Below, one piece after another: positions 16,794-25,393 of a stretch of 42,143 nucleotides of DNA. The position numbers were made by a program, and so were the translations under genes. The stretch comes from Saliniplasma sp046497075. Its GTDB lineage: Archaea > Thermoplasmatota > Thermoplasmata > Halarchaeoplasmatales > Halarchaeoplasmataceae. The DNA is taken from contig JAWOGF010000001.1 in assembly GCA_046497075.1 (NCBI GenBank), forward strand, positions 1 to 42,143, given 5' to 3'. The notes beneath the pieces are model-generated. The model saw nothing but the letters and a program-made list of their open reading frames with translations. It was not told the DNA's origin and did not search any database. Position 1 is the first letter of the stretch; every line of letters begins with the position of its first letter.

Positions 16794-17546
16794 ATGGATT
16801 TCACAGATATAAAAAGGCCAGAGTACATATCGAAGATCATCGGTACTGTATTCATAATACTGAGCATTTATCTATTTATGTTTACAGAATATCTCAATAT
16901 AGCCTTTGGTTCCCTTTTTATTGGTGTTCTGACAATCACGATAATGCATCTTAAAACCGTAGAGAAAACCACCGCTGAAGGGATGCTCAGATCCTCCGTG
17001 GTACCACTAGATGACCTACTGGATGACCTTGATCTAAAAGGACACGGGATATTCATACCCCCTGGCAAACAGCTCAGTTCTTCTAGGACTTACATACCTG
17101 CAGGAGAGTTCACAGGGATACCGAATATATATGATGAGATGACAATAATCACAGGAGGTGCCGGTAGAAGAGGGATATCTATAGAACCGCTAGGAGAACC
17201 GTTGTTAAAAGATGCAAAGGAACGTATGGAATCCGACCTCGGGGGTGTGGGTATAGAGGGGGCCCGCGAAGGGATGGGGATATTGACACACGGACTTTCC
17301 TTGGCAAAATCTTTCAGTCTGAGAAGGGAGGATGACGAGGTAAAACTACGGATCACACACGGTGACTACAATGAGTACTGTGAAGAGCTTAGAGATAAAA
17401 CTGCGGATCTCTGTACACGATCTGGCTGTCCCATATGCAGCGCATACCTCACCTGTGCTTCCGAAGGACTGGACACACCACTAAGAGTCGTGGAATTCGA
17501 AAAAGAAGATAAACACATCAAATATACCCTGGAGGAAGTTCCATGA
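16794..17546 (+). CDS. membrane protein with C-terminal Cys cluster (DUF7982-like)
   Basis: A 250-residue protein. Two helices lie at about 14-52. A cytoplasmic domain follows with IFIPPGKQ and RTYIPAGEFTGIP beta-hairpins and a Gly-rich GRRGISIEPLGEPLLKDAKE segment, a layout I associate with haloarchaeal DUF7982; this is from memory and uncertain. The C-terminal part has C198, C209, C215, C218 and C224 (approximate) in EYCEELRDKTADLCTRSGCP and ICSAYLTC, which could bind a metal or cluster. It starts 65 bp from the divergent secreted-protein gene and overlaps the next small gene by four bases. Confidence 0.6.
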   Translation: MDFTDIKRPEYISKIIGTVFIILSIYLFMFTEYLNIAFGSLFIGVLTITIMHLKTVEKTTAEGMLRSSVVPLDDLLDDLDLKGHGIFIPPGKQLSSSRTYIPAGEFTGIPNIYDEMTIITGGAGRRGISIEPLGEPLLKDAKERMESDLGGVGIEGAREGMGILTHGLSLAKSFSLRREDDEVKLRITHGDYNEYCEELRDKTADLCTRSGCPICSAYLTCASEGLDTPLRVVEFEKEDKHIKYTLEEVP

Positions 17547-17794
17547 TGATCCATCAAAAGATCGTCTTAGCCCTCGGTGTATGGACTTCGATGTGCCTTG
17601 TGTTGGTAGGGGGGCATAATCTTGAACTCTTCGGGATACTTATTCTGATAGGTGTTTTGATCTCTAGAGAATTGACTTCAACATATACTGATATCGACAC
17701 AGGAGATAGGATGGATACTTTAATCTATATCGGGATTATATTTTTCATCGCAGTGGTATCAAGAAGGATCCTAAGTATATTAGAAATAATCTAG
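17543..17794 (+). CDS. small membrane protein coupled to the Cys-cluster protein
   Basis: An 83-residue protein with three predicted helices (about 9-25, 29-43 and 58-80) separated by a short Asp/Arg loop (SRELTSTYTDIDTGDRMD). It starts at ATGATG overlapping the preceding stop, so it is translationally coupled. Function unknown. It ends one base before the convergent hisC stop. Confidence 0.65.
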   Translation: MMIHQKIVLALGVWTSMCLVLVGGHNLELFGILILIGVLISRELTSTYTDIDTGDRMDTLIYIGIIFFIAVVSRRILSILEII

Positions 17795-17795
17795 G

Positions 17796-18782
17796 TCAAA
17801 TGATCTCGCCTAAAGTATCGAGAAGCTCATCGTTTATATCCCTGGTTCCAACCGTTACCCTTAAGAAATCTTCTATTTTGGGCTCGTCGAATGTTTTTAT
17901 AAAGATACCCCTTTCTGACAATTCGGTATACAATTCATAGGGATCGATACCATGGGGCGGGCGGCAGAAAAGAAAGTTTGTTTCCGAAGGAAGAACATTG
18001 AAATCCATGAGTCGAAGTTCCTCTGCCAAATACTCCCTCTCTATCAATGTCTTTTCAAGAGCTTTTTCCATGAGTTCATGGTTCTCTAATGCTGATAAAG
18101 CTGCTGCAGTGGATAGAACATTAACATTATAAGACATCATATCCTCTTTCAACAGCATTATATTCTGAGTATTTGAGATCGCATACCCCACTCTTATACC
18201 CGCCAGACCCCATACCTTGGAAAAGGTCCTGGTGATTATCAGATTATCATAACTCGACATCGATAAGAGGTCTAAACAATCTTCTGAACTGTATTCTGCG
18301 TAGGCCTCGTCTACGATGACCGTAAGGTCCTTTTCCAACAATGATTCGATATGTTTTTTATCCGGTTTTAGAGACGTAGGGTTATTAGGTGAACATACCA
18401 CCAATGCGTCGATTTCTTCGAGAGAATCAGTCGTACTGGGTAATGTAAAATCGCTTCCTAGGGGTATCTCTAAGACTTTTCTTTCATTTCGATTGGCCAA
18501 GAACGTATAATATCCATAACTGGGCTCAAAAAAACCGATGACACCTCCAGGAGGAACCATCGTTTTAAAAATTGTATCTAGTACCATATCAGAACCATTA
18601 GCTATCAATAATTGACCTGCATCTAAACCGTAATAATCCGCTAATTTTTCACAGAGTTCATTGGAATATTCCGACGGGTAATCAGCTAAATCTACATCAA
18701 GTTGAGAAAACAACCTCTCATAATACTCATCATCCAACAGGTGATTTTCGTTAAGATCCAATCTGATAGGCTTTCGAGTCAT
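17796..18782 (-). CDS. hisC: histidinol-phosphate aminotransferase
   Basis: A 328-residue fold-type I PLP aminotransferase. LDLNENHL near the start, ANGSDMVLD, CSPNNPTS, VIVDEAYAEY and TRTFSKVWGLAGIRVGY (with Lys189 as the PLP lysine) are diagnostic of the HisC group. NFLFCRPP and FLRVTVGT complete the C-terminal small domain. It converts imidazole-acetol phosphate to histidinol phosphate in histidine synthesis; some archaeal members also use aromatic substrates. No other his genes are nearby. The ATG at 18782 was chosen over an adjacent TTG. Confidence 0.88.
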   Translation of the reverse strand: MTRKPIRLDLNENHLLDDEYYERLFSQLDVDLADYPSEYSNELCEKLADYYGLDAGQLLIANGSDMVLDTIFKTMVPPGGVIGFFEPSYGYYTFLANRNERKVLEIPLGSDFTLPSTTDSLEEIDALVVCSPNNPTSLKPDKKHIESLLEKDLTVIVDEAYAEYSSEDCLDLLSMSSYDNLIITRTFSKVWGLAGIRVGYAISNTQNIMLLKEDMMSYNVNVLSTAAALSALENHELMEKALEKTLIEREYLAEELRLMDFNVLPSETNFLFCRPPHGIDPYELYTELSERGIFIKTFDEPKIEDFLRVTVGTRDINDELLDTLGEII

Positions 18783-18821
18783 CAATATAGTACTGTGAAC
18801 AAATAATAAAAAAGTTGTTAA

Positions 18822-18880
18822 GGGGTTAAGGGGTATGGGGTTATGGGGTTATGGGGTTATGGGGTTATGGGGTTATGGGG
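18822..18880. repeat. telomere-like G4 tract: eight GGGG runs, mostly GGGGTTAT
   Basis: Eight runs of four G occur at an 8-bp period, except one 7-bp step. The core is five copies of GGGGTTAT. The tract starts four bases after the cdc48 stop and ends about 40 bp before the hisC start; on the transcribed (minus) strand it is C-rich. It could form intramolecular G-quadruplexes on the plus strand. Confidence 0.95.
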
Positions 18881-18883
18881 TTT

Positions 18884-21070
18884 TTATCGGTACGCCTGCG
18901 GTGATTTCTCAGTATCTCGAAGATCCTTCCTCTCGTCGACCTTCTCCTCGATATCGCTCATAGCTTCCTCGAAATGCTTCATCTTCACAAGCATACCTTC
19001 GAGTTCTTCCTCGGACATCTCTCCACCTTCACTGATGAATTCTCTTATAGCTATCATAACACCTTCGTTACAGATGGCAGCTATATCCGCACCGCTCATG
19101 TTGTTGGTCTGTTTAGCCAAATTTTGTAAGTCAACATCGTCGGCAAGTGGTTTGTCCCTAGTATGCACCTCGAATATCTTTTCCCTGGTCTCGAAATCGG
19201 GCAGACCTATCTTTATCCTTCTATCGAAGCGGCCTGGTCTAAGTAGTGCTGGGTCGATCAACTCAGGTCTGTTGGTGGCCGCTAAAACCACCACATCGTG
19301 TAAAGGTTCCAAACCATCAAGTTCGGTCAACAATTGAGATATCACCCTTTCAGACACGTTAGAATCAGCACTGGAACCTCTTTTAGGCGCTAATGCATCG
19401 ATCTCATCGAAGAATATTATAGTCGGTGCAGCCTGCCGGGCCTTCCTGAAAGTCTCTCTCACGGCCTTTTCGCTTTCACCAACCCATTTTGAGAAGAATT
19501 CCGGACCTTTCACAGATATAAAGTTCGCCTCGCTTTCGTTGGCTACCGCCTTCGCTAGAAGGGTCTTACCGGTTCCTGGAGGACCACTCAACAGGATACC
19601 TTTCGGTACTTCGGCGTCCATATGTTTGAAAACTTCAGAATATTTCAGTGGCCACTCCACGGCCTCGACTAAACGCTGTTTTGCCTCTTTCAGTCCTCCT
19701 ACGTCGTCCCAGGAGACCTCTGGAGTTTCTATCATCACTTCCCTCATAGTGGACGGATCCATCTCTCTCAACGCGGTCTTGAAATGTTCTTCCTTGACTT
19801 CGAGACGTTCTAATACCTCTGGGGGTACCTGTTCAAGATCCATATCTATATCGGGTAGTATCTCCCTGAGCGCAAGCATAGCAGCTTCCTTGGCAAGTGC
19901 CTCGATGTCCGCGCCTACGAAACCATGAGTATGCTTGGAGAGTTCCATCAGATCCACTTCGTCAGCAAGCGGCATACCTCTAGTATGGATATCCAATATC
20001 TCTTTCCTACCATCTTTATCCGGCATGCCGATCTCGATCTCCCTGTCGAATCTCCCTGGCCGTCTCAACGCTGGGTCCAGTGCGTGCGCACGATTCGTAG
20101 CTCCGATAACGATGACTTTTCCTCTAGCTTCTAGACCGTCCATCAGAGAAAGTAATTGAGCTACTATCCTCCTTTCCGTTTCACCGGTTACCTCGTCTCT
20201 CTTAGGAGCTATGGAATCTAACTCATCGATGAATATTATAGCCGGCTGGTTCTCCTCAGCCTCTTCAAAGATCTCCCTAAGTCTACCTTCGGATTCACCG
20301 TAATACTTCGAAACGATCTCCGGTCCGCCTATGTTGTAAAAGTTAGCGTCGGTCTCACTAGCTACGGCTTTGGCCATCAGGGTCTTACCGGTTCCAGGTG
20401 GACCATGTAACAATACACCTTTTGGAGCTTCGATACCTACCTTATCGAATAACTCAGGATGTCTGAGAGGTAACTCGACCATCTCTCTTACTTTCTCCAT
20501 CTCCTTGTCCAATCCCCCAATATCTTCGTAAGAAACCCTAGGTACCTGGGTTATCTCTTCCTTACTGATGGGCTTTTCAGAGATCTTGACTTCGGTCGTT
20601 GGTTTTATCATGACGGCCTTGGCAGAGGGTGAATACGATTTAACTACAAGTTCGATCTTTTTACCCATGACGTTCAAAGTGATGGAATCCCCCTTCGATA
20701 TCGGTCTATCACGGAGGGCCTGTCTTCTAAGATAATCTTCCCCACCCATCAACCGGACGGGCTGTGTGGGAGCGAAAGTTACCTTTTTAGCTGTTTTAGT
20801 CTGGACCTTCTCTATACCCACCTTCTCATCGATCTTAACGCCTGCGTTCCTTCTGGTGGGACCGTCTATCCTGATGATACCTGTGTTCCTATCTTTCTCA
20901 TCTCCCGGCCAGATTTTAGCTGGTGTCTGCCTGGTACCATTTATGAGAACGATATCCCCACTATTCAGGTCCAACTTTTCTTTCACAGCCGGATCGATAC
21001 GGGCTAATCCTCTTCCTACATCCGATGATTTAGCTTCTGCGACTTTTAGGACTTTATCTTCCTTTATCAT
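18884..21070 (-). CDS. cdc48: Cdc48/VAT-type AAA+ unfoldase
   Basis: A 728-residue protein with the full N-D1-D2 architecture. The N-domain (1-180) is a double-psi barrel plus clam. D1 has Walker A GPPGTGKT (223-230) and Walker B IIFIDE (278-283). D2 has Walker A GPPGTGKT (496-503) and Walker B IIFFDE (551-556). Arg fingers lie in RRPGRFDR and RPGRFDRR. The last residues are AYR, giving the penultimate tyrosine of an HbYX-like motif used by archaeal unfoldases to dock on the 20S proteasome. It unfolds proteins for degradation or remodelling. TATATATATG about 70 nt upstream and GGAGTGA before the ATG support the start. It is monocistronic, with the G-rich tract directly behind it. Confidence 0.97.
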   Translation of the reverse strand: MIKEDKVLKVAEAKSSDVGRGLARIDPAVKEKLDLNSGDIVLINGTRQTPAKIWPGDEKDRNTGIIRIDGPTRRNAGVKIDEKVGIEKVQTKTAKKVTFAPTQPVRLMGGEDYLRRQALRDRPISKGDSITLNVMGKKIELVVKSYSPSAKAVMIKPTTEVKISEKPISKEEITQVPRVSYEDIGGLDKEMEKVREMVELPLRHPELFDKVGIEAPKGVLLHGPPGTGKTLMAKAVASETDANFYNIGGPEIVSKYYGESEGRLREIFEEAEENQPAIIFIDELDSIAPKRDEVTGETERRIVAQLLSLMDGLEARGKVIVIGATNRAHALDPALRRPGRFDREIEIGMPDKDGRKEILDIHTRGMPLADEVDLMELSKHTHGFVGADIEALAKEAAMLALREILPDIDMDLEQVPPEVLERLEVKEEHFKTALREMDPSTMREVMIETPEVSWDDVGGLKEAKQRLVEAVEWPLKYSEVFKHMDAEVPKGILLSGPPGTGKTLLAKAVANESEANFISVKGPEFFSKWVGESEKAVRETFRKARQAAPTIIFFDEIDALAPKRGSSADSNVSERVISQLLTELDGLEPLHDVVVLAATNRPELIDPALLRPGRFDRRIKIGLPDFETREKIFEVHTRDKPLADDVDLQNLAKQTNNMSGADIAAICNEGVMIAIREFISEGGEMSEEELEGMLVKMKHFEEAMSDIEEKVDERKDLRDTEKSPQAYR

Positions 21071-21137
21071 GATGATTCACTCCACGAGTTTACAACCTTA
21101 TGTTGTTATGTTCTTGTTACAATGACTATTGAGGTTC

Positions 21138-21147
21138 TATATATATG
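21138..21147 (-). promoter_or_regulatory. TATA box for cdc48
   Basis: The run TATATATATG (CATATATATA on the minus strand) lies about 70 nt upstream of the cdc48 ATG, implying a leader of about 45 nt that ends in GGAGTGA. Confidence 0.5.
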
Positions 21148-21198
21148 TTTCCCTATAAGAAGGCGATAATGTGCCCAATGTATTAGCCAATGTATCTA

Positions 21199-21471
21199 TC
21201 AAAATAAGAGAACTAGAAATGTAATCAGAATCAAAACCATGATGGCTAATAAGATAGTCGTCTTCTTCAGTTTATTCCCCATTTTGTTACTGTTCCTTAT
21301 TTTCTGGGGGATATATGCACCCCTTTTAAGACGTCGTTCACGTTCAGATTTGATGGTGAATGATGAATCTTCAACCCTTCCGTCACAATATTTTGTTACT
21401 GCACAGTGTTCACATTCACCCTTTTCCGTAGAAGAAAAGGGAGGGTCAGAATTTCTATAATTATTATCCAT
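21199..21471 (-). CDS. small tail-anchored protein with CxxC-x5-C motif
   Basis: A 90-residue protein. The N-terminal 60 residues are polar, with ECEHCAVTKYCDG (C-x2-C-x5-C, possibly metal-binding). They are followed by a basic region (KSERERRLKRG ... NKMGNKLKK) and one C-terminal helix (about 69-90, ILLAIMVLILITFLVLLF). This gives a tail-anchored cytoplasmic topology. Function unknown. The ATG at 21471 is the only start that includes the Cys motif. It is oriented like cdc48 and ends about 50 bp before the cdc48 promoter. Codon use looks normal but the gene is short, so it may not be real. Confidence 0.5.
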   Translation of the reverse strand: MDNNYRNSDPPFSSTEKGECEHCAVTKYCDGRVEDSSFTIKSERERRLKRGAYIPQKIRNSNKMGNKLKKTTILLAIMVLILITFLVLLF

Positions 21472-21638
21472 GGTAATTTCCCCCTACTCCAACCATCATA
21501 TGAACCAACAATGCAATATCGAAAGTCACGCTCATCGGACACATATATCCTCTAAACTCATTAATAGACCTTCCTGCTCAGAAGTAATGTTATTACAGGT
21601 AAAAATATTACCCTTGAATCAAATAAAGAACCAAGAAA

Positions 21639-22907
21639 ATGACTCCAATCGACATGATTTCCGGTTTAGCCGCTATCCTGATCGGTTTACTTTTAGGGAT
21701 TCAAAGGGAGTATCACGGTTACAAAGCCGATAGAGAAGTATTATCCGGTGCAAGGAGTTTTACATTAGTCTCCATATTTGGATTTGTTGCTGTCAAATTT
21801 TTTAGTGACGAACCGGTCCGAATAGCCATCTTAATTGGGCTGTTTATCTTTGTTTTCCTTTCCTTACCTATATTAAAACAGAAGTTATCCAAACCTGGGA
21901 TGACTACTTCTGTAGCCCTGGTACTGACTTTATTAATGGGGATGACCGTGGGTTATGGACTCATCCTTGAATCTCTCATCATCTCCCTTCTCATATTCAC
22001 CATACTCACATTCAAAAAGCAGATACACAGATTCGCTTCGATACTGACAAAAGAAGAACTTTCTAGTGCTGTAAGGTTCATAGCTGTAGCCATAGTATTA
22101 CTACCTTTAACTTACAGTATCGGAGTCGTACATCCACTGATCGGACCTGGCAGGTTGTTCGACACCGCGAAAACCGTACTCATGATCATATTCGTTTCTT
22201 CCATGTCCTTCACCAGTTTTCTAGTGATAAAGTTGGTAGGAGCAGAAAAGGGTATGAAGATATCGACGTTCCTAGGAGGATTCGTGAACTCAGCGGCCTC
22301 TACCGCATCTATATCACAGAAATCAAAGAAGAACCCCTCGTTACTATCAATATCTCTGATATCGGTACTGCTTGCTAACACATCTATGATCCTCAAAGAC
22401 TTTATCTTGATCCTGGTGCTCACCAATGGAGATCTTTTATACACACTGATCCTACCCGTTGGGATCCTTATCCTCGTTTCATTCCTTATCATGATGATAG
22501 TTAGAAAGAGAGACAGCCATTCTAGTTCGCTTGACCTAGAACTAGGTACTCCATTTGCCATCATACCCGCTGCAAAATTCGCCCTGCTTTTTTCATTGAT
22601 ATCGGTATCTGCATTTTTACTAAGAACATATTTGGGTCCCTACGGTGTTTATGCAGTAGCTGCAGGCGGTATAGTTTCTACTACATCCGTATCCGCTTCT
22701 CTTGCAGTTCTTTACTCCGGAGGTGAGATAGGCGATATCACCGCAGTCGTCACTCTGATTCTAGCACTGGGCCTGGGGTCACTTTCGAAGATAACTATTA
22801 TCAGAGTTTATGATAGAGAACTGATGAAGAAAGCGTATTTACCTTTAGCAGCTGTAGCCGCTTTGGCTTTTTTAGTGTCTATATTGATACTTTTCATGGG
22901 AAAATAG
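21639..22907 (+). CDS. MgtC/DUF4010 family membrane protein
   Basis: A 422-residue protein with about eleven helices. The N-terminal 130 residues have the MgtC/SapB pattern AAILIGLLLGIQREY ... LSGARSFTLVSIFGFVA. The C-terminal part has STFLGGFVNSAASTAS and VAAGGIVSTTSVSASLA, the duplicated Gly/Ser/Thr motifs of DUF4010. Such proteins are found across bacteria and archaea; transport of a small solute or ion is assumed, but no substrate is known. It reads towards the site-2 protease gene 29 bp downstream and could be co-transcribed with it. Confidence 0.85.
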   Translation: MTPIDMISGLAAILIGLLLGIQREYHGYKADREVLSGARSFTLVSIFGFVAVKFFSDEPVRIAILIGLFIFVFLSLPILKQKLSKPGMTTSVALVLTLLMGMTVGYGLILESLIISLLIFTILTFKKQIHRFASILTKEELSSAVRFIAVAIVLLPLTYSIGVVHPLIGPGRLFDTAKTVLMIIFVSSMSFTSFLVIKLVGAEKGMKISTFLGGFVNSAASTASISQKSKKNPSLLSISLISVLLANTSMILKDFILILVLTNGDLLYTLILPVGILILVSFLIMMIVRKRDSHSSSLDLELGTPFAIIPAAKFALLFSLISVSAFLLRTYLGPYGVYAVAAGGIVSTTSVSASLAVLYSGGEIGDITAVVTLILALGLGSLSKITIIRVYDRELMKKAYLPLAAVAALAFLVSILILFMGK

Positions 22908-22936
22908 TTAAATAATATCAGCGTAAAGAGGATTTG

Positions 22937-24526
22937 ATGTTAGGCATCAGTTCAGGTATAATCACCGCTTTGATAATCATCATAGTCTTTTTCATATTCT
23001 TCACGATACTTCAGAAATTGGGAGTCCTAGAACGGTTCGGGTTAGAGATGACTATACCCTTCTTGATCTGGCAGACTCAAAGAGGGAGAAAATTCATAGA
23101 TGGGACAGCACAGAAACGAAAGAAGTTCTGGAAGACTTATGGTAGTCTGGGCATCATAGTGGCTTCCATATGTATGGTCCTGATCATGATACTGGTTATC
23201 TGGTCAGCCATGCTGGCTTCGCAGATACCTTCCGATCAAGCTCCCTCTCCGGATATGGTTCTAGCGATACCTGGAGTGAACCCTCTCATCCCTATATGGT
23301 ACGGTATCGCAGGACTAGCTATCTCGATAATAATTCACGAATTCAGCCACGGTATTTTAGCCCGTGTAGCCGACGTCAAGATAAATTCTTTGGGTTTAGC
23401 TTTCTTAGTCGTACCCCTGGGAGCCTTTGTAGAACCGGATGAAGATGAGATGAACAGTTTATCGAAGCTCAAGCGAAGTAGGATATATGCAGCGGGACCG
23501 ACTACGAATGTGATCCTTGCTATTATTTTGGTTATTATATTCTCTACCATCTTCATGGGTTCTATATCTCCAAAACAGGACGGAGTGATAATCAAACAGA
23601 TATCAAGTGAATCTCCACTTTACAACCTAGATGTAGAAGGAGGAGAAGAGATCATAAATATCGATGGCGTAGATATCGGAGGTATCGATGAGTATAGAGC
23701 GTTGGAAATCGAACCTGGGAGTGACGTTGATGTCACGATCTTTGACGGTACGAACGAAAGAACTCATGAGGTGAAATCTGGACTGATGGTAACAGGTCTT
23801 GGAGACGGATATCCCGCCGAAGAAGCTGGTCTGAAAACAGGAGATATATTATTAAAGATGGAAGACGAAACCATCAGAAATCATGAAGACTTCTTTGATT
23901 ATATGGATGGAACGGAGGCCGGGGAAACATATGATATCACATATTACAGAAAAGAAGAGGGAAATCACACGTCGGAGATAACTTTAGTTGACAAGTACGA
24001 AGCATACGAAGAAATGTATCCTACAGAAAATAAAGAGGATTTTAAAGGTGCAGGTTACGCCGGCGCGAGTGTAAATTACATGGGTATCAGTGTATGGGAC
24101 TCAGACTTTCTACCAGCCATGTTATCGAGACCCTTCGAGGGGGCTGAAACCTTCAGCGAATACGTAGGTTCAGGTATGACCTATCTAGCATTACCTTTCT
24201 TAGGATTGTCACCTGTCCCAGAGAATATAGCCAATCTATACACAGTCAATGGACCCGTTTCTATATTACCGACTTCTGGTTTCTGGATCATCTCAAACCT
24301 AATTTACTGGGTTTTCTGGCTTAACCTTATGGTGGGTCTTTTCAATGCTTTACCCGCGGTCCCACTCGATGGGGGACATATATTCAAAGACGGGATCAGA
24401 AAATTAGCGGAAGTGTTCAATATAGAAGAAAAGAAAAAAGAAACGATCACATCTAGTGTGTCTTATATCCTCGGTTTTACCATACTGTTCCTATTGATAT
24501 GGCAGTTGGTGGGGCCAAGGGTCTAG
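22937..24526 (+). CDS. site-2 protease (M50) with PDZ domain
   Basis: A 529-residue intramembrane metalloprotease. The zinc site is IIIHEFSHG (His134, Glu135, His138); the third ligand is in ALPAVPLDGGH near residue 475. A PDZ domain (about 210-345, including EAGLKTGDILLKMEDETI) lies between the two catalytic helices, as in the RseP/MlrC-like archaeal group. Large hydrophobic N-terminal segments precede the catalytic site. It probably cleaves membrane-bound regulators or signal-peptide remnants. The ATG at 22937 was preferred over the adjacent TTG. Its last four bases overlap the convergent KaiC-like gene. Confidence 0.92.
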   Translation: MLGISSGIITALIIIIVFFIFFTILQKLGVLERFGLEMTIPFLIWQTQRGRKFIDGTAQKRKKFWKTYGSLGIIVASICMVLIMILVIWSAMLASQIPSDQAPSPDMVLAIPGVNPLIPIWYGIAGLAISIIIHEFSHGILARVADVKINSLGLAFLVVPLGAFVEPDEDEMNSLSKLKRSRIYAAGPTTNVILAIILVIIFSTIFMGSISPKQDGVIIKQISSESPLYNLDVEGGEEIINIDGVDIGGIDEYRALEIEPGSDVDVTIFDGTNERTHEVKSGLMVTGLGDGYPAEEAGLKTGDILLKMEDETIRNHEDFFDYMDGTEAGETYDITYYRKEEGNHTSEITLVDKYEAYEEMYPTENKEDFKGAGYAGASVNYMGISVWDSDFLPAMLSRPFEGAETFSEYVGSGMTYLALPFLGLSPVPENIANLYTVNGPVSILPTSGFWIISNLIYWVFWLNLMVGLFNALPAVPLDGGHIFKDGIRKLAEVFNIEEKKKETITSSVSYILGFTILFLLIWQLVGPRV

Positions 24527-25224
24527 CTTTTTACAATCTCGAAACCATCATCGTATATCAACGGGAAATAGTCACGAGGATGATCGGTCTTTCTCATCTT
24601 CAAAACGGATAGGAATAGGTTCATATTAGTTTCCTTTCTCTGGAGTTCTAAATGGATGGTACCGTCGGATAAGAAACCTTCACCTGCTTTACTGAAATCT
24701 ATCTCTTTGATAGACATCTCATGGACCAAAAAGGCGGTCAATTTCATACCCCTCAACCATTCGAAAAATTTGAAAAGGTCACGTCTCGAATCTTCGAAAT
24801 TCGCCATGGTCTTTAGAACAGGGAGTGAATCGATCACCAATAACTGGTTATCGATATTCTTCTTAAGATTTTTGACATATCTTTTGAACACCTGTATCCA
24901 ATCTAGGCTTTCCAGTTCTGAAACGCGAGAACGTATCAGACCTAGATCCAAAATACTCATCTTTCGATCTACATCATTCCAATCCATTCCAAGGCCCTTC
25001 ATGTTCTCTATCAAACTATCACGTGTTTCTTCCAATGATATATAGACACTCCTTTTATCCTCTTTGAGAGCATTGTTATAGAGTATAGAAAATGCCATGG
25101 AAGATTTCATCGTGCCAGGGGGGCCTGCTAAGAGTACAACACTTCTTTCCGGGACTCCTCCCTTAAGATTTTTATCGAGTCCACGAACATAAGTCTTAAC
25201 TCTTTTTGTACCCTTATTGGACAT
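24523..25224 (-). CDS. single-domain KaiC/RadA-like ATPase
   Basis: A 233-residue RecA-fold protein. Walker A is GPPGTMKSS (34-42), where Met replaces the usual Gly before Lys. Walker B is LLVIDSLP. The KaiC-type ISLEET motif, with catalytic Glu, follows the first helix. There is no second KaiC domain and no DNA-binding extension. Archaeal single-domain KaiC-like proteins are often signalling ATPases of unknown output. The ATG at 25224 was chosen because AGGAGGA stands just upstream; an in-frame upstream ATG has no such site. It converges with the site-2 protease and diverges from the giant surface protein. Confidence 0.8.
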   Translation of the reverse strand: MSNKGTKRVKTYVRGLDKNLKGGVPERSVVLLAGPPGTMKSSMAFSILYNNALKEDKRSVYISLEETRDSLIENMKGLGMDWNDVDRKMSILDLGLIRSRVSELESLDWIQVFKRYVKNLKKNIDNQLLVIDSLPVLKTMANFEDSRRDLFKFFEWLRGMKLTAFLVHEMSIKEIDFSKAGEGFLSDGTIHLELQRKETNMNLFLSVLKMRKTDHPRDYFPLIYDDGFEIVKS

Positions 25225-25393
25225 CGTTAATTTCCTCCTAAAATACACATACATCTATATATATGATAACTAACATTTATTACTTTCGTAAGAATGTTCC
25301 AGAAATTTTATTTTATAGATATATGGGGTATAGAAAACTAAGGACCCAAAACTAATAATACGAATCATCGGAGTTTAAATACTTGTAAATAAC

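Noticed and set aside
18822..18880. A chromosome end (telomere)
   Set aside because: Coding genes continue on both sides, and archaeal chromosomes are normally circular; it is an internal repeat.
19539..20159. Ser/Pro-rich plus-strand open frames inside cdc48
   Set aside because: They are antisense to conserved AAA motifs and have no ribosome-binding sites.
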